NCBI GenBank assembly: GCA_025738555.1
Contig: JAOVFP010000015.1
Coordinates: 1,488,001-1,552,000 of the forward strand
Source: Cyathus striatus
Taxonomy: Eukaryota; Basidiomycota; Agaricomycetes; Agaricales; Nidulariaceae
Length of the DNA: 64,000 bases
Direction of reading: 5' to 3'
Of the stretch, positions 34,585 to 47,179 are shown in pieces. Position 1 is the first letter of the stretch, and each line of letters opens with the position of its first letter. Made by a program: the position numbers and the translations under genes. Below the pieces are notes generated by a model that worked only from the letters and a program-made list of their open reading frames with translations, had not been told where the DNA came from and did no database searches.

Positions 34585-35639
34585 CACGACTCCTGTTTTT
34601 TCTATATCTCGATCTCGAAAAGGCCTGCATCAGCTGTCATGTGCTCCCCATCCCCTCATCATTTTTACTGTCGACTGCTACCCCTTTCAACGGCTTCAGC
34701 TACAGTTTCGCCAACGCGACCCGACACGACTCTCACCTTAGACTTCTCCCTTAGCAAGGCAATCTCAAGATATTAGATATTACGCCTTCCGAGCTCCAGC
34801 AAAGGCGAGATTAACATTCCCGTCCATCACTGCAGGTGGGAACCCCTACGAACACCGATGCCCAATTTGCGAGTAGCACTAATGGTGAGCGTTTTGCTTG
34901 TGGTGCGTATAGGCGTGATAGTCAGAATAAGATACTGAAAGGAATGGACATAGCTTGAAGGCGAGCGTGAGCCACAAGATCCATATGCGTGAGCTCGAGG
35001 CTACGTTCGTAAATATTGACAGAAGTGTGTATTCCTTCTTTCTTTTCGTTTTCAAACCTCTGCATACGTCCACTGATGCATGCCCATTGTTCAACCAGAG
35101 TATCCGCATAGACATCCTTTGCCTTGCCATCCTCCCTTCTCACCCTCTTCGTCACCCCATACTCACGCCTCCTCTTACAGATCAACCGGCCTCTGCCCTA
35201 TATATCCCTATGCCCGCGAGTCTAGTGCATTTGGGTTCATGACGATGGAGATGACTGAGGAAGAGCAATGCCGTAAGTACCGCTGTTAGTGCCGTTGAGA
35301 CTATAGGAAGGTCGTTACCATCGACTCAAAAGGCCCCTCCTTTCTTTAAACTACGTCTGTTAACCGCTTGATCACATCTAACCTTCAATTACACGACTGT
35401 GTAAGCCTGTGCGGACACCCAAGGATGCCCTCACCCGGTTACTACGACGGCGCTCCCAAACTGGATGAGCGTGAGCCATCCTCCATCCGAGTAGCATACT
35501 AACTCTTTTCTTTTCCTTTTCCCTTTTTCCGCAGTATACAGCTAAAAGATTGTACCACTCTCACTACTCATGATTGTAGAGATAACGTTAGTGAGCTTCC
35601 GCAGCAACTCCGTTTCTGGCAAGATAATGGAACGTCATG

Positions 35640-36816
35640 GCATCTGGACTCATTGGATGTCGGGACAGAAACAGCCAGCTTCCAGCCACCCCGCGTTCAA
35701 TTTTGCGTAATTGGAAAGATTGTAGATATTTATGTATTTCTCATGCATTAAACAGAGTGGTATGCAGGTCTGATATGGTTGCGAAGTCCGTATACGGTTA
35801 ACAACGAGGCCTAGGTTCAATGAATATACGGTTTCTTTTCGATTCTAAAATGTTTTCCGTGTGTTTAAATCAAACGGTTGTATATAGGTACACTTGAATG
35901 CTACACCGTTATTATGTAGACATCTCTAATGACAGCTGCAATAATCAAGTAGGTAATGAAATGTGATCTATCACTGTCTCAAATGTGTTATGAGGACTTA
36001 GGCCTTGTTAAGGTTTGCCGAGAACCATAGCGTTGGTGTATTCCTGTGAGTACATAAGGTTAGTACACTTAGATAACTTGTATAATCGTACCCTTGTATG
36101 TTTAGATAATGTTGTATAGAGTCAAAGCATAGGGAAGTTGAGCGTACTGAAATGGCCGACTTCAAGAAGCGTAAGTTTACCAAACACTGAATTATGCGTC
36201 ACGAGCTACCGCTGATTGGATTATCCAATCATATTCAGCAATCGATAATACTTAGAGTATGAAGTAGCGAGCTAATAGACCTTAATAAAAGTATATCACC
36301 CTTTTTAGCAACAGACGAGACTTAGCGCGCGTAGCCTCAAGTCAAGCTCTGATCTTACAGTTCACACTGGTTTGGTAGTCAAAAAAGGATGATATTTTAT
36401 GTTTTGCACGGTGCTTATATACTTTCTGTACACTATCCTATCTGCTTTTTACGAAGATCTGACATGTTCTGGTATGATATAGAATGTTCTACCACCTTCT
36501 ACTGACTCGGCTTTCTCGGGATAACTTCAGTATGAAAACATGTTAGCGAGTCATGTGATATTGAGCAGGCCAGCTGCGAAAATAGAATTGAGAAGAAAGA
36601 AAAGAAAAGAATTTGAACTCTAGGTTTAGCGATAGTAGTGTAGGTAGTCGAGAACCCTATCTACTATAGAATGGCGATATATCCATAACAGGCCTAGGTG
36701 TAGCCTACAACCTAAAATGCCCTCAGACCTCAATCCTTAGGCACCCCAGGTGTCAAAATCAAAAGTACTCCAGCCCATTAAACGTTGTCAGGGAGTATGC
36801 GGGGTCTCTAAGAACT
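35640..36816. other. No gene recognised
   Basis: AT-rich sequence between tra2 copy 4 and NACHT D, with only short open stretches. 36720-36785 resembles repeats at 42.54 and 50.28 kb (CCTCAAT-CCTGGGTACGCC-like, ending CCCATTAAAC). That suggests the breakpoint truncating NACHT D joined it to tra2-upstream DNA. Confidence 0.5.
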
Positions 36817-38185
36817 TCAAAGAAGGAAAGGTAGTGCATGTTGATTATGTCCTACGTTGAGATCAATGAGAGAGTGAAGATCATTTAACGCAAGAAATGC
36901 TTCTCCCTGTGGGAAGTGAAGTAACTGCTCCACTGCAAGAAATAGTCTATTTTGATTGGCATTTACTGCCTCTGCGATAGAATCCGACATATCACGGCCA
37001 TAGCTCGGTGCCTCGGTGTCAGCTTCCAATTTCATCGCAATTATATATCCCAACATGTCGATAGCTCTTTTTGGTTCCTCCACTCTGGACAATATTTCAT
37101 AGTAGAGGAGATCAAGGTCTGCAAAGGGAGAAATATTAATACTATTACGGATTCCAAGTACAATTTTGAGCCGTGCATCAGGATTGTGGCCAGGACTAGA
37201 TATATACTTCATCGCTGTTGATGCATAAATGAACTGCCCTGAAGATCGCCCAACAAGAATTTCTACAGTTTCAGAAGAAGGCCATGGTCGAGGGACAGAT
37301 CTAAGAGCTGCTTCGAATCTGCGATCATTCAAAATCCGAGAAAATCCACTTTGGAGCACTGTTCGAATATCCTCCGAGCTTCTTGGAATACCAGACAATG
37401 AAATAAACTGTGTTGCAGACATAATCTCTTCTGTATCCCAGACTTCTTTCAGATGGAATTCCGGTCGACTGGTGATAAAAAATCCAAATGGAAAGCCCTT
37501 GTGCTTCACAGCCTTTGCTAGCAAGCGAAGGACTGATATTTGCATATTTGTATCGACACATTCATCTATTCCATCAATAACCATGACGCCTTCAAAGTGT
37601 TGTTCGCCAGATTTGACAAGGAGAAGACAAGGTTCGAGAACGAGCTTTCGAAATTGACGCTCTAAGGGAGCATCATAAAGTAGTCGTGGATCCTTATGTA
37701 TCTCTTCAGCAATGCACTTTGCAAGCTCATCATTCAGCGTTGCGAGTTGATATGCTATAGTGGTAAATAACTTTTTTGCATTATTTCGATCTTGGGAGCC
37801 TCTCCGGAAAAAGAAGCTAGCGGCTAGGAATCCTGAAGAAGCTTCCTGACATGCAGACCGTGCTATGCACGATTTCCCGGCGCCTGCAGGCCCATGTAGA
37901 TACATTATGCCCGTAACCTTGGAAGGCTGTTTAATCCACTCATTTACATCGTGAAGGAGCTGTATACGAGTGTCCGGGTGACATTTTGGTTCATCATATT
38001 GGTCACCCGAGTCGTGAGTTGCACCTTGGGCAACATATTCAGAGAGATATTGAAGTGCTAATATGATAGATAAGTATATGATGAAGACTTCTCGTCGCGA
38101 GTATTGTCATACCATCTTTCCCGTTATTTAAATCCACGAATGTTGCTCTTTTTATGATAAAATTTGAGGCGTTCGAAAATGACAT
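36817..38185 (-). pseudogene. NACHT P-loop NTPase D, truncated after the NACHT exon
   Basis: Exon 1 is 38113-38185 (MSFSNASNFIIKRATF). Exon 2 runs from 38057 and stays open to a stop at 36817, 437 residues in all. Walker A GPAGAGKS, Walker B GVMVIDGIDEC and FITSRPE are intact. Similarity to the other copies ends at about 36852, inside LHSLIDLNVG, about 45 residues before the normal end of the exon. The next residues (HNQHALPFLL) are unrelated, and exons 3-5 are absent. It keeps a complete switch module and a TATA-like promoter (38238-38246). It could therefore make a NACHT-only protein, but I score it as a truncated copy. It is the most divergent sequence of the six. Confidence 0.82.
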
Positions 38186-38246
38186 GTCGATGGCGAGGGC
38201 GCAGAAGTATTAGAAGTAACGGCACAGTTGTTTGAACTATATATAC

Positions 38247-39110
38247 GATCGGCCGCATGCTTTACGCCAATGACATAAGGCAGTGTTCGAAATAAAGGAA
38301 AAGTATCCAAGAGAAGTTAAAGCTCATGATGCTGTACAAAATTCTGAATCCAGAACGCGCCCGTGAGGCCCCATTGGCCCCACTGGACGCCCCAAAATTC
38401 CCAGCTTTGTATTTCCATGGTTAAGAGCAGTTTGACTATTTTACAGTCAACATATTGACCGCGTTCATATTTCCTGTTCTTGGCCTTATTTCTGTGTGAT
38501 CACCCGCTCACATTACTTATGTCAATCCAATTGTGCCACATATCCTTCCAGAAAGGTACTATGCTTATTTTATACTGTACAGATGAAGCACCACTGCTCA
38601 ATGTATGTATTTAAGTAGTCTACGTTGTACTGAAGATACACATCGATTTACCTCATGCTTTCGCTTCCTGTGCTCTGAGGCCATTAAAACATAGTGCCGC
38701 TGTCGACATTGCGTCGTTTACTCAACTTTCATTATTTCTGGCCTAATTGTAACGTGTGGTTAGATAATTATGAACCCCAATTGCAAGGAGTCAAGTAGGG
38801 CGCGCGCTGGCAGGAGACCTTTTCCCGGCGTTGATACTGCTCCGAGATCTCTTAGCCATTGGTGACGTCTAGTTCTATTTTTGCCGCCACAGAGCATGGG
38901 GGCAGCGAGGGTTTCAGAGCCTGACATACCATTGGCTACGTCAGCCACTCATGCCAAGCTCTCAACTTGCTTTTACTCTTCGAGTTTCATTGTACACTAT
39001 CGCACATACATACGCTGGTTGCCTCGATGCTTCCCTCTTATGAGCTGAATTGCTGGTCGATGATCCCCCGTGCCCGTACTGGGAAAACATTGAAGCGCTG
39101 GTACTACTAA
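38247..39110. other. No intact gene (upstream flank of NACHT D)
   Basis: 38920-39080 is similar to 49.91-50.08 kb (ACCATTGGCTACGTCAGC; GGTTGCCTCGAT), a degraded portion of the block. The rest shows no recognisable feature. Confidence 0.5.
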
Positions 39111-39119
39111 CTCTTGACA

Positions 39120-39390
39120 GTCGAGATGTTGAAGATAGCGGGGACTAGATAGAGATGAGGATTGGATGAGGAACGAAGGGGGTAATTGGGTAGTTACTTT
39201 CCGCTTACTTTCGCTTCCGCTGAGGTGTAGGTTGTGGTTTAGTAGACATAAACGATGAGATAGCCTATTCGTGTTTCTAGAAATGTTCTTCCAACCTAGG
39301 GGTTCTAGGATGATAAGGAAGCTAGCAATTGTAAAGTCGAACATCAAAACAAACCTCTGGCATATGAAATGATTCACAGACCCTAAGTTA
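39120..39390 (-). pseudogene. Copy X4 of unidentified ORF family X (fragment)
   Basis: The minus strand reads RFVLMFDFTIASFLIILEPL and then LCLLNHNLHLSGSES. This parallels the FKLCRC-TISP-NLHL part of X1 and X3. The start region is missing; its place is taken by the duplicated segment 39463-40500. Confidence 0.3.
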
Positions 39391-39462
39391 AGCTGGACTC
39401 AGCCTGGATTAATGATGGTTTGTAGTATGTAAAGCGGTTTGTATATGAAATGAAGCAACGTA

Positions 39463-40500
39463 AAATATGTTAGAGATATGGCACAGTGCAATAGAGACGA
39501 GGACTCCCATACGAAGGAATAGCGAACATACAGTCGCTGGCCGAGAAATCTTGTTACGAAGCATAGAAACACGTAGGATTCAGGAATAAAGGTTTGAGGA
39601 AGAAAAAAGTTGAAGGATGGTGTCGAGTTGGCGCAGTCAGGAGGATGGCCTCTGGACACTGTAACGTTAATAGTACTTAAGTGGACAGAATGTTGAAATA
39701 GTGCTTATTGGCTCTGAGACAAGGAATTCGAAGAAAACGTGAAGACATCGATTGGAGTCTCGGACGCGTTGTGCGTCGTGTTGACTGTGATGTCAAAGAT
39801 TACATAATCAACTATTCTGGTCCAGACCATGGGCCGTGGCCTCCAACCCCTCTCAATCTGTCTGTCCACTGTACTACGTCCTACGTGCCCTCATTCTGTT
39901 CCTGGAATCCGATGAAACACTAGTCACTCTTGCTGGCGAGACCGAATGCTATGGTGGTACTGCTGCTGCCATCACCAGAATATCGAAGATTAAGGCGAAT
40001 ACTACTGTTGACGATGATGTAGATGGCGCCGCACGGAGGGAGACTCACAAAGTTCATGTTGTTTCTTATTACAGGATGAGACAAACGCGAAGCCATCATT
40101 GAACGTTGAACGTTGAACAGCTGGCCATCGTCTAAGTTCTCTACACCCGTTAACCCATGCAACCCGTTAGCGCGTCCAGGATCAACAGCTCGCAGTTCAT
40201 TCAGACGTAGTGGGAACACTGTTGTCGCTGAGAGGGAGCATGCAGTCTAAGGTGAGCGTATGTCCCCCCATCGTCCTTATTCACATTCTGATTGTAACAA
40301 CCATTCGTCTAGTCGGCGCCAATGCCGACGTTTGGTCGCAGAAACACCAGCGTCCTCATCCTCCTCCAACCAACACTAACTCACCACCAGGATTAGATGA
40401 GGAGACGTCATCAGAGTCGGCCACGATAAGAGCTACTTTTACCGGCATACTCGGGACTTCTGTATTCTTCACTCTACATTCCTCAGTTAGTTCTGCAGAA
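39463..40500. repeat. Segmental duplicate, shared with 22886-23925
   Basis: Partner of the repeat at 22886-23925. In this copy the surroundings are collinear with the following tra2-like sequence (MPTFG-type start at 40322, then the Ser/Pro-rich stretch). This is probably the donor arrangement and the 23-kb copy the chimera. Confidence 0.82.
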
Positions 40501-41757
40501 TCCTCGGTTTCGCCCCCATCGCCTCAGTTCTGTTCAGCAAATACTGGAGTCGGCGTCCGATGTTATTTCAGTCCAGGCCCCCTCCTCGTTGTATTCCTGC
40601 CACCTCGCCACTGCTCCTTTTAACGGCTCCAGCTACGCTAACTCGACCAGACACGACTCTTACCCTCTCCCTCTCCCTGGCAATCCGGGATTGGCATCCC
40701 TGTGCAAGAGCGTAACACCAGCACCTCTGTGAACAACGACAACCCAATTGGACTGCGAATCGCGTTAATGGCGGGTGCCCCCCTCCCGAAGCTATGAGGC
40801 ATAGTAGTAGGAATAGGAGTCTTGGAAGGGGCGATAGTGGAGAGTACGCTTTGTTTTTGCGTTTTTGGAGCTGTGGGTGCTGATTCGTAGTGGTCTTTTA
40901 GGAGAGAAGTAAAGAGGGTGACTCGGACCCGGGGGACAGCGTACATGTTTCGGGGCTGAGGTATAAGATTGTCGTGAGCTCGAGGCTACGTTTGTGAAGA
41001 TCAGAAAGGTGAATAATCTTTTCTTCCGTTCGTGTATGCGTACTACAGCGTTATCTGTCCTGCGTGCTTGAGGCGCCACTGGAGTACCAACGCCTATGTT
41101 GTTTGTCCTTTCACTCTCCCTCCATCCCACCTGCTGAAGTGCCACTTGGGTTCCAGCGCGTACATCCTTTGCCCTCTCACCTTTCCTTCTCACATTCCCC
41201 CTCAGCCTCATATCTCGCCGTCTTTGTAACTTCGTACTCATGTCTCTTTACAGATCAAAGGCCCTATGATGTACAATCGTTACACTCGCGAGACCTGCGG
41301 CTTCCAGTTCACGATGAATACGACTGAGGAAGCTGGCACCGCGATTATTGCCCTTAATACAACCGAAATTATAGGAAAGGACCTTGCTGTCCTCCTTGTT
41401 TCTTCGCTTCCGTGGCTGTTCCTTGTTGATGCACCGTTGATCATCGTTACGCTGGATACGTGCTGACGCTCGTCAACTTGACTTCTTGACCACGCAGGTC
41501 CGCCTACGCGCGGCCAATACTTCGGCCCTCTCAAGCAGGATGACTGAGCCACTTTCTCTCCAGGTAGCTGTAGAACATCTGAAAGACCGTACGGTCCGCG
41601 GCCCTACGACTCTTACCTCTCGCGGGACTATGATAGGCACGTCGATGATCATAGAGATCGGGATAAGGATGATAGACGTGGGTAATGGTCGGCGTGGGGT
41701 AGTGATTATAAGAGGGATGGGAAGAGGAGGCTATGATAGGCAGTATTGGGTGCTGGA
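40322..41757 (+). pseudogene. tra2-like RRM/SR protein pseudogene, copy 5
   Basis: Ordered pieces: MPTFGRRNTS start (40322); Ser/Arg exon vestige near 40790-40850; first RRM half at 40900-41010 with RNP2 scrambled (the frame breaks after GDSVHV); second RRM half at 41254-41400 reading MYNRYTRETCGFQFTMNTT, with RNP1 shortened by one codon; linker near 41495-41530; tail near 41575-41757 (RPYGPRPYDSY, RDRDKDDRRG). The intron donor before the tail is GA where the intact copy has GT. Non-functional. The second RRM half is otherwise well kept. Confidence 0.75.
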
Positions 41758-41899
41758 ATGCCTTCTGACCGATGTACAATGAAGAGGTTGGATGGAAAGA
41801 TACGAGTAAAATGGCTTTTGGGGCCCTCACGTACATGTTGGTAGGCTCGAAGCCTCTCTCCTGCGAACGTGTAATTCATCAATTGCATCCTATGCAATT

Positions 41900-42600
41900 T
41901 TATGCTAGATGGTACTTTATATCGGATCTCGGTGGTGCCCAATTGGAAGGCAGGCTTCTGGCGCTACGGAGCGAACTTTTTGGTCATATTTTGGTCACCC
42001 AAGGCATCACTGTGGATACAGATATCCTTCACTGGCCAGTTCGCTTGGATTGTCTTCCATAATGTGTACGGCGGGAGGCTTTGCTTGGTGATTTCTCGTT
42101 CTCTGCTCTATCTACGTCAGCAATGGACTACGTTATGTGGGCCATCGTCGAGTCCGGGTAGTCAGCCTGACATACCACTGCATTGGTTGGATACGTCACT
42201 GATTCGAGCCAGGCTCTCAGCCTGCTCCTGCCCCTTCCTCTTAATACTACTAATCATACCACTCATGCTCACCTCATACTTGGACCTATCGTACATACGT
42301 ACACCGATGGTGGCTTCGATATCTCTTTCGTGCGAGATGGTGGTCTGGTTGGTACCACTTAACACGCGAAGTTGTAATTCGTCTCTATACCCACCTGGAC
42401 AGAGCGGCCTCTTGCACCCTGCTCGACCGTTCTCGCCTACGGTATTTCCTAGATCCACTTACTTTGTAAGCACCCAACTTCAGTTCCCGAACTTTCGCGT
42501 AGCATGTTGGTGACGAGTAAAGTATAGTATATGCAACCTCTATATGCCTCAATTCCTGGGTACGCCGGATGCCAAAATGTGAAAACAATATGGCCCGTTA
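41900..42600 (+). repeat. Degenerate duplicate, shared with 49630-50340
   Basis: Interspersed segments are clearly alike, for example CTTTTTGGTCAT near 41968/49708, TCTCGTTCTCTGCTCTATCT near 42093/49832 and GTGACGAGTAAAGTATAGTA near 42510/50250. They end in CCTCAATTCCTGGGTACGCC and a CCCGTTAAAC box. In both places the duplicate immediately precedes a tra2 copy of the MTPSVFP type. Confidence 0.75.
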
Positions 42601-42608
42601 AACGACCA

Positions 42609-43690
42609 CCTTGTTCGCTTCCAGAGACGACGACCCCCTCTGTCTTCCCTACGATGACCACTGTACTCTTCACTCCAAGTCTCCCAGCCATGGTGAATTC
42701 CCGGGCCTCGCAATGTTCCAGTTTTGCTGGAACTATACAACTGGGTTTACACCATTATCAGTAATTGCGACCCGATACTTACACATACTGCATGGCTCAT
42801 TGAGTGGGCCAGCATCATTTGTTATTACAGTATATCCGCCCTCCGTTATTACCACTACTTACTACCCTCCCCCATATTAGCAATGTCGATATACTGCGCC
42901 CGTCAGCAACGGGATTGACAGGACTAGTACTGTGCCAAAGCTTATCACTGATCACTCAACGAACTCCAACGACATGGACAGCCCAATTGACAAATACAAC
43001 TAACGATGGGCGCTCCCCTAGTGACGTGTCGAGGCGTAATAGCAGGAGTAAGATCCTAGAAGGGTTGATCATAGGTTTTACGTTCTTACTTTTTGTGTTT
43101 TGGGGGGGTGATGGAAAGAGGTCGGCTCGAATGCGCGGGACAACCATCATTTCGGGGCTGAGTGATAGGATTGAACCTGCGAGCTCGAGGTTACGTTCGT
43201 GAGGATTGGCAGGGTGTGTCTCACTCATGTACAACCTAGGGGGGCTGAGCCATAAGGTCGATACGCGCAAGCTCGAGGCTACGTTCGCAAAGATTGGTGG
43301 GCGAGTATTCCTTTCCTAGCTTTTCTTGCTTCTCCTGACTTCGTGTATACGGGCTACGGCGTCCTCTGGCCTACTTACTTGAGGTACTACTCGAGCACTA
43401 GTGCGTACACCCTCCTTTCACCTTTCCCTCGATTTCTCACATCCTTCCCTCGACATCCCTCTCCCCCTCCCCACTCACTCTTTCCTGTCACCCTCTTCTT
43501 TTGTAACCTCATGCTCACGCCTCGTACAGGTCAAAATGGCGTCTTTCATGTACGACTTCACCCGCGAGTCTCGGGGCGTCGGGTTCGTGACGATGTAGAC
43601 GCCTGAAGAAGCCGACGCCACCATTACCGCTTTCAACTCCACGGAGAATCGTTGGAAAGGTCACCATTGTTGATAATACCTTGACGATGC
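42609..43690 (+). pseudogene. tra2-like RRM/SR protein pseudogene, copy 6
   Basis: The closest relative of the intact copy at 50516 in its 5' part: exon 1 region near 42620-42760, but with the start ATG changed to ACG, and a Pro/Tyr-rich segment (FVITVYPP) ending in TAG near 42879. The Ser/Arg region is near 43020-43060. The first RRM half occurs twice (about 43115-43215 and 43240-43300), as in copy 3. The second half at 43528-43670 reads ESRGVGFVTM and then TAG. Non-functional. It lies upstream of NACHT E. Confidence 0.73.
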
Positions 43691-44214
43691 AGGCCCACCG
43701 CGGACGAGGGTCTGTCTTATTCCATCGTATCATCCTGTCTTGCCACTTTTCCTCTTTCTGTCACTTTGTGACAGCCCTCGGACTACTTACACATCGACGA
43801 TGTTGGTCGGCATGTTACAGTCTTTCATGCTCATGTCGTATCATGCGCAAGGATACCACCCTCACCCCTCTGATATTACTATGGGTAATGCTTATTCGTA
43901 TATCGTGTTGTCTCGGTCGTTTACTCATTTTGTTTTTGTCTTTATCCATCGCACAGCGCACTGAGTATGGCTGTTCTTTGTATATTTGTTTTGTTTTGGA
44001 CATTTTTTAGTGTGCACCGAGCTTGAGAGCCGAGATGTGTGGTCATGCATTTGATAAACTTCTTGGTTGCTATTCTATCACCCCAATGCTTCTGTAAGTA
44101 AGTATGAGCAAGCAGAGAGGAGCGAAATCGTGCCATGTCGCATAAGCTATCATTTATTATCCAGTATACAGATAGTATTACAATCGTAAACTTCAATTCC
44201 GAAATCAATGTAAA

Positions 44215-46866
44215 CTATCGTATCCGTCGAGTCGTTGACCAGTCAGGGCAAGTAGGGCATGAATCTTTGTCGTAGCAAAAATATTCGAGGTTACCTGGAT
44301 AGTTTTTCTCAGCCACAACCCGTGCTTTTGAAAATGTCTTCTGCCATGCATCAATGATGCCTTCAGGAGGATCCGACAATTTCTATAACCTTTTGGTCAG
44401 ATGCTTCCCATGATATTGGTGAAGTGAATAATACCTTTAGCCAACCTAATAAATATACTTCTGTCTTATGCGTAAGAAACCGGTTCATATAATCTATGTC
44501 ATGGAAACCCCGAGCGGCAGTTTCCAGTGCCGCCAGAAGCGTAAGAGTTGCACGTTGGTTTCGATCCAGCAAGGACTTGGCCCACATCTTCAAATCAGTG
44601 AAACAATTTGGGGATAACATTAAAATGCCTAGTATGGTTATGTATGCGTTTGAGTAGTCATTCGATGCGCAATGGAAACCACCAGAAAACAGGCTAGCGG
44701 ACAAAAATATCGATAAATCCTTCTGGTGGGGTTTTCCGTACAACGTATCGATATTGAACAGCATTTTACCGAATGATTTTTCGTTATAAGTAGTTTCCAT
44801 CATATTGTACAGATAGGATTGATCTAACCATTTCAAAGGAAAGATAACTCTTATAGCCAGCAATCGCTTTACGAGAGCATCGTTGTTATATGACTTTAAA
44901 TGTTTGAGCCAAAGAGGAAAGATAATTGATGTGCGAAAAGGATGCAAGTCAATGTTTCGATGTATCTAAAGAAAACAAAGTTTAAAAATTAATCCCAGTT
45001 CAGTAGAAGTGGGACTACTTACACCATCAAACTGAAGCCATAAACCATTCATGGATTTAAGGAGTTCCACTGATGGTGATTGATTATTCATAAGGGCTTC
45101 AGTAAAATCTATTAGAGCTTGTGCATCCATGCTGAGGATCTTGATGGCCCTTTGGAGATCCAAGTAATCTGAACATTGTTGGGTGGCTGAGAAGAACATA
45201 TTTAAAGGCTGAAAGAAATCAGGAATTTCAAAAAAATTGCTGCTTCTGTTTATGTGGTCACGCAAGCGAAAAAAAGCATAGAACCAGACAACTGTGAAAT
45301 ATTATTGGAACTGATATGTTTTGAAAATATGTGTACATACCATATTCTTCTGGAACTTCATATCTGTAACGAGTCAAGAAATTTAGACAGGAGTGAGCAA
45401 CATCTCCATGGAGTGATTGTAGGTCTACATAGAAGCCTTGTGATCGCTCCCTTGTAATTAAAAAGTCCTGGAATGACTTGTGGTGAAACTGAACCTCCAA
45501 AGGAGCACTGTAAGAATCTAATCCTACTTTAAGATCAATGAGAGAGTGTAGATCATTTAATGCAAAGAATGCTTCTCCCTGTGGGAGCGATAGCAGCAGT
45601 TCCATAACAAGAAACAGTCTATTTTGATTATAATTCACAGCCCTTGCAATTGGATTGAAAAAAACACTGCTTTGACTATCACTTGAGTTTGATGAATTAA
45701 CATCCATTATTGCAAGCATATATCCCAAGACCTTGGTAGTTTGTTCAGGCTCCTCCACTCTGGACAATATCTCATGGTAAAGGAGATCAAGATCGGCAAG
45801 AGGAGAACTATTATTGGCATCACGGATTCCAAGCACAATTTGAAGTTGTGCATCGGGATTGTGGCGAGGACTAGAGATAAACTTCATTACTGTTGCTGCA
45901 TAAATGAACTGTCTTGAAGATCGCTTAACAAGTATATTTATGCTAGATGGGGGTGGCCATGGCCGGCAGACAGATTTAAGAGCCCATTTGAATCGACGAT
46001 TATTAAAAATACACGAGAACCCACTCTGGATGACTGTTCGAATATCCTGTGAGATTCCGGGAACGCTGGACAGGGAGATAGGATGAGTCACAGAAGCCAT
46101 CATCTTGGTGTCCCAGACTTCTTGTAGATGGAGTTCAGGTCGACTAGTGATGAAAAATGCCAGTGGAAAGCCCTCGTGTTGGAAAGCATTAGCTAGCAAG
46201 TCCAGGATTGATACTTGCATAGCTTTATCAGCACATTCATCTAATCCATCAATAACTATAACTCCATTGCGGAGTTGTCTACCAGATTCAACGAGGCAGA
46301 GACAGGGCTCGAGAATAAGCTGTTTAAATTGCCTCTCAATGGATGCATCATTAATGATTTGTGGATCCAGCTGCATCTCTGATGAAATGTACGCAGCAAG
46401 CATATCATTTGCCATCATCAGTTGATATGCTATGGTAGTGAAAATTTCTTCACATTGTTTCGATCCTGTGAACCTCTCCAGAAAAAGAAGCTGGCGCATA
46501 GAAATCCTGCATCTGCAGCTTCCTTGCAGACAGATCGCGCTATTGATGACTTCCCAGCGCCTGCAGGCCCGTGTAGATACATAATGTCGGTTTGCTTGTC
46601 AGGTTCTTTAATCCACTGGTTGATATCGCTGAGAAGTTGTTTGCGAGTGTCTGGGTGACATTTAGGTGCATCGCACTGTTCTGCTGAGTCATGAGTTGCA
46701 CCAAGGGCAACATACTGAGATATCGCTAGTACAATGAAGTAAGTATGCAATGTCACCTTCTAGCAGTGAGTATAGATCACATCGTACCATCTCTCCCATT
46801 ATTTATGTGATTATTCACAAACGTTGCTCTTTCTATGACAAATTTCGACGCATTTGAAAATGACAT
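44215..46866 (-). pseudogene. NACHT P-loop NTPase E, one single-base frameshift
   Basis: Exons: 46788-46866, 45341-46725, 45023-45291, 44435-44965 and 44215-44382. Everything matches the intact copies in phase except one base missing near 46441-46446 in exon 2, just after GSQDRNNVKK, beside a T/A run. Walker A (GPAGAGKSSIARS) lies before the shift; Walker B (GVIVIDGLDECAD), FITSRPE, HHKSFQDFL and the C-terminal cysteine motif YFCYDKDSCPTC lie after it. With that base the frame would cover about 810 residues. So this is either a very young pseudogene or an intact gene with an assembly error. Exon 1 encodes MSFSNASKFVIERATF. Confidence 0.84.
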
Positions 46867-47179
46867 GTTGACAGCGTGATTGAAAGGTCCCTCTGTCCCA
46901 TTTTGAATAGTTCATACTTATATATACCTCGAAGAGAAATCACGCATGTGTCCGAAGCCCTGATGTCTTTTGTTTGTGGTTGTCAAAACCAGTACGATAG
47001 CCAGCGTTTCTTTCCGTCCATAATTTCTATCTTTAGTCAGCCTTGGATCGTACTTGCTCAGCTAAGCACCGACCTTTGATATTGAAGACATGTATCGTCC
47101 AGATTACATATAGGCCCAGACTGTATAGCCTGCTATTCACTTTCTAGCCGCTTTTTCAACGTTCCAGAGACCAAATGAT
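46867..47179. other. Upstream flank of NACHT E, no gene
   Basis: Carries the conserved GTCCCATTTTGAA box (near 46896) and a TATA-like stretch (near 46917-46926); nothing else is recognised. Confidence 0.5.

Larger units (their letters stand above)
31943..35600 (+). pseudogene. tra2-like RRM/SR protein pseudogene, copy 4, split by two insertions
   Basis: Start-like MPTL near 31943 and the following exon (tail near 32781-33000) are interrupted by a 733-bp hAT-like element (32048-32780) and then by a 1.58-kb palindrome (33002-34584). After 34585 the copy resumes: first RRM half near 34955-35030 (MRELEATFVNIDR), second half near 35180-35330 (AFGFMTMEMTEEEQC), tail near 35440-35600. RNP2 is absent and stops interrupt the second half. 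Retained introns again indicate DNA-level duplication. Confidence 0.72.
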
